A DNA stretch of 64,000 bases from Calothrix sp. NIES-4105 (GTDB lineage Bacteria; Cyanobacteriota; Cyanobacteriia; Cyanobacteriales; Nostocaceae): NCBI RefSeq assembly GCF_002368415.1, contig NZ_AP018290.1, positions 8,299,717 to 8,363,716 of the forward strand, read 5' to 3'. Made by a program: the position numbers and the translations under genes. Below the pieces are notes generated by a model, which was given only the letters and a program-made list of their open reading frames with translations, did no database searches and had not been told where the DNA came from. The stretch's first letter is position 1. Each line of letters begins with the position of its first letter. Positions 63,821-64,000 of this stretch are shown here, piece after piece.

Positions 63821-64000
63821 ATGAAAAAGCTAACTTTACTCTTTATTAGTAGTGTTCTTGCTTTGGGTACTGCTGCCTGTCAACAGCCTGCTAAAACCAG
63901 TGCAGATGCTCCTAACGATGCGACAGCTAACGTTAATCAGATTCAAACACCTAGCGCTCAATCAACCGAAGCAGCTAAAGAAGACGCTCAAAGTCAAGTC
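63821..64000 (+). CDS. lipoprotein, 3' end outside window (partial)
   Basis: Sixty codons are visible from ATG 63821. A lipoprotein signal peptide (KKLTLLFISSVLALGTAAC, Cys 20) is followed by low-complexity A/T/N/Q/S/D-rich sequence (QQPAKTSADAPNDATANVNQ), as in linkers of outer-envelope lipoproteins. It begins 110 bases after the three-repeat stress protein on the same strand and may be co-expressed. The functional domain is outside the window. Confidence 0.72.
   Translation, partial: MKKLTLLFISSVLALGTAACQQPAKTSADAPNDATANVNQIQTPSAQSTEAAKEDAQSQV

Overview
The window looks like a chromosomal segment of a filamentous, heterocyst-forming cyanobacterium (Nostocales type). The main evidence is a full-length hetR (15534-16433, minus) and a hetP-family gene (12485-12733). 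Supporting signs are the large Ser/Thr-kinase/AAA/GAF/histidine-kinase hybrid, a GUN4-domain protein, the vMAP-type N-terminus fused to GGDEF, pentapeptide-repeat proteins, and many short palindromic repeats of cyanobacterial style. The DNA is AT-rich. The usual cyanobacterial palindrome GCGATCGC is almost absent, while GGCGCC occurs about 115 times by eye count, in all reading frames and between genes.

Layout. 1-6.3 kb: 3' part of a secreted PEP-CTERM-like protein, a small zinc-ribbon protein, cobU, an unknown protein, and a polysaccharide cassette of two GT2 glycosyltransferases and a WcaF-like acetyltransferase. 6.3-10.9 kb: two second-messenger enzymes on the minus strand, a PAS/GAF adenylate cyclase and an ATPase-GGDEF protein. 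11-19.2 kb: developmental region with a PAS-domain pseudogene, a candidate HetR operator, the hetP-like gene, a cytochrome b/molybdopterin oxidoreductase pair, an AI-2E-family permease, hetR, and an EamA permease with a long coiled-coil N-terminus. 19.5-23.1 kb: a GUN4-like/DUF433/HicA/HicB cluster, a Pit phosphate permease, a broken hicB and repeat arrays. 23.2-31.4 kb: a phosphodiesterase, a TPR membrane protein, a zinc dehydrogenase, a glycosyltransferase, and decayed PIN toxin/antitoxin genes. 31.8-40.7 kb: an NTF2-like protein, a membrane protein, a subtilisin followed by a stand-alone propeptide-like protein, an FAD oxidoreductase, a 2OG-Fe(II) oxygenase, a GNAT enzyme, an internally deleted nuclease-like protein and ychF. 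40.9-50.5 kb: a small secreted protein, a PLP-dependent Orn/Lys/Arg decarboxylase, a cytochrome P450 and the 1807-aa hybrid kinase. 50.5-55.1 kb: a Tat-exported beta-carbonic anhydrase, TenA, two pentapeptide-repeat proteins and a DUF202 membrane protein. 55.1-58.1 kb: a repeat-rich IS1341-type tnpB element. 58.1-64 kb: a 1050-aa membrane protein with about seven helical repeats, facing away from a three-repeat YflT-like glycine-zipper protein, then the start of a lipoprotein gene.

The coherent stories are: heterocyst control (hetR, hetP-like, possible HetR box); two nucleotide messengers made by adjacent genes; a peptidase with a separately encoded propeptide-like partner; and heavy decay of toxin-antitoxin modules among expanding short palindromic repeats, some of which lie inside coding sequences or carry the stop codon of a gene. 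No tRNA, rRNA or CRISPR array was seen.
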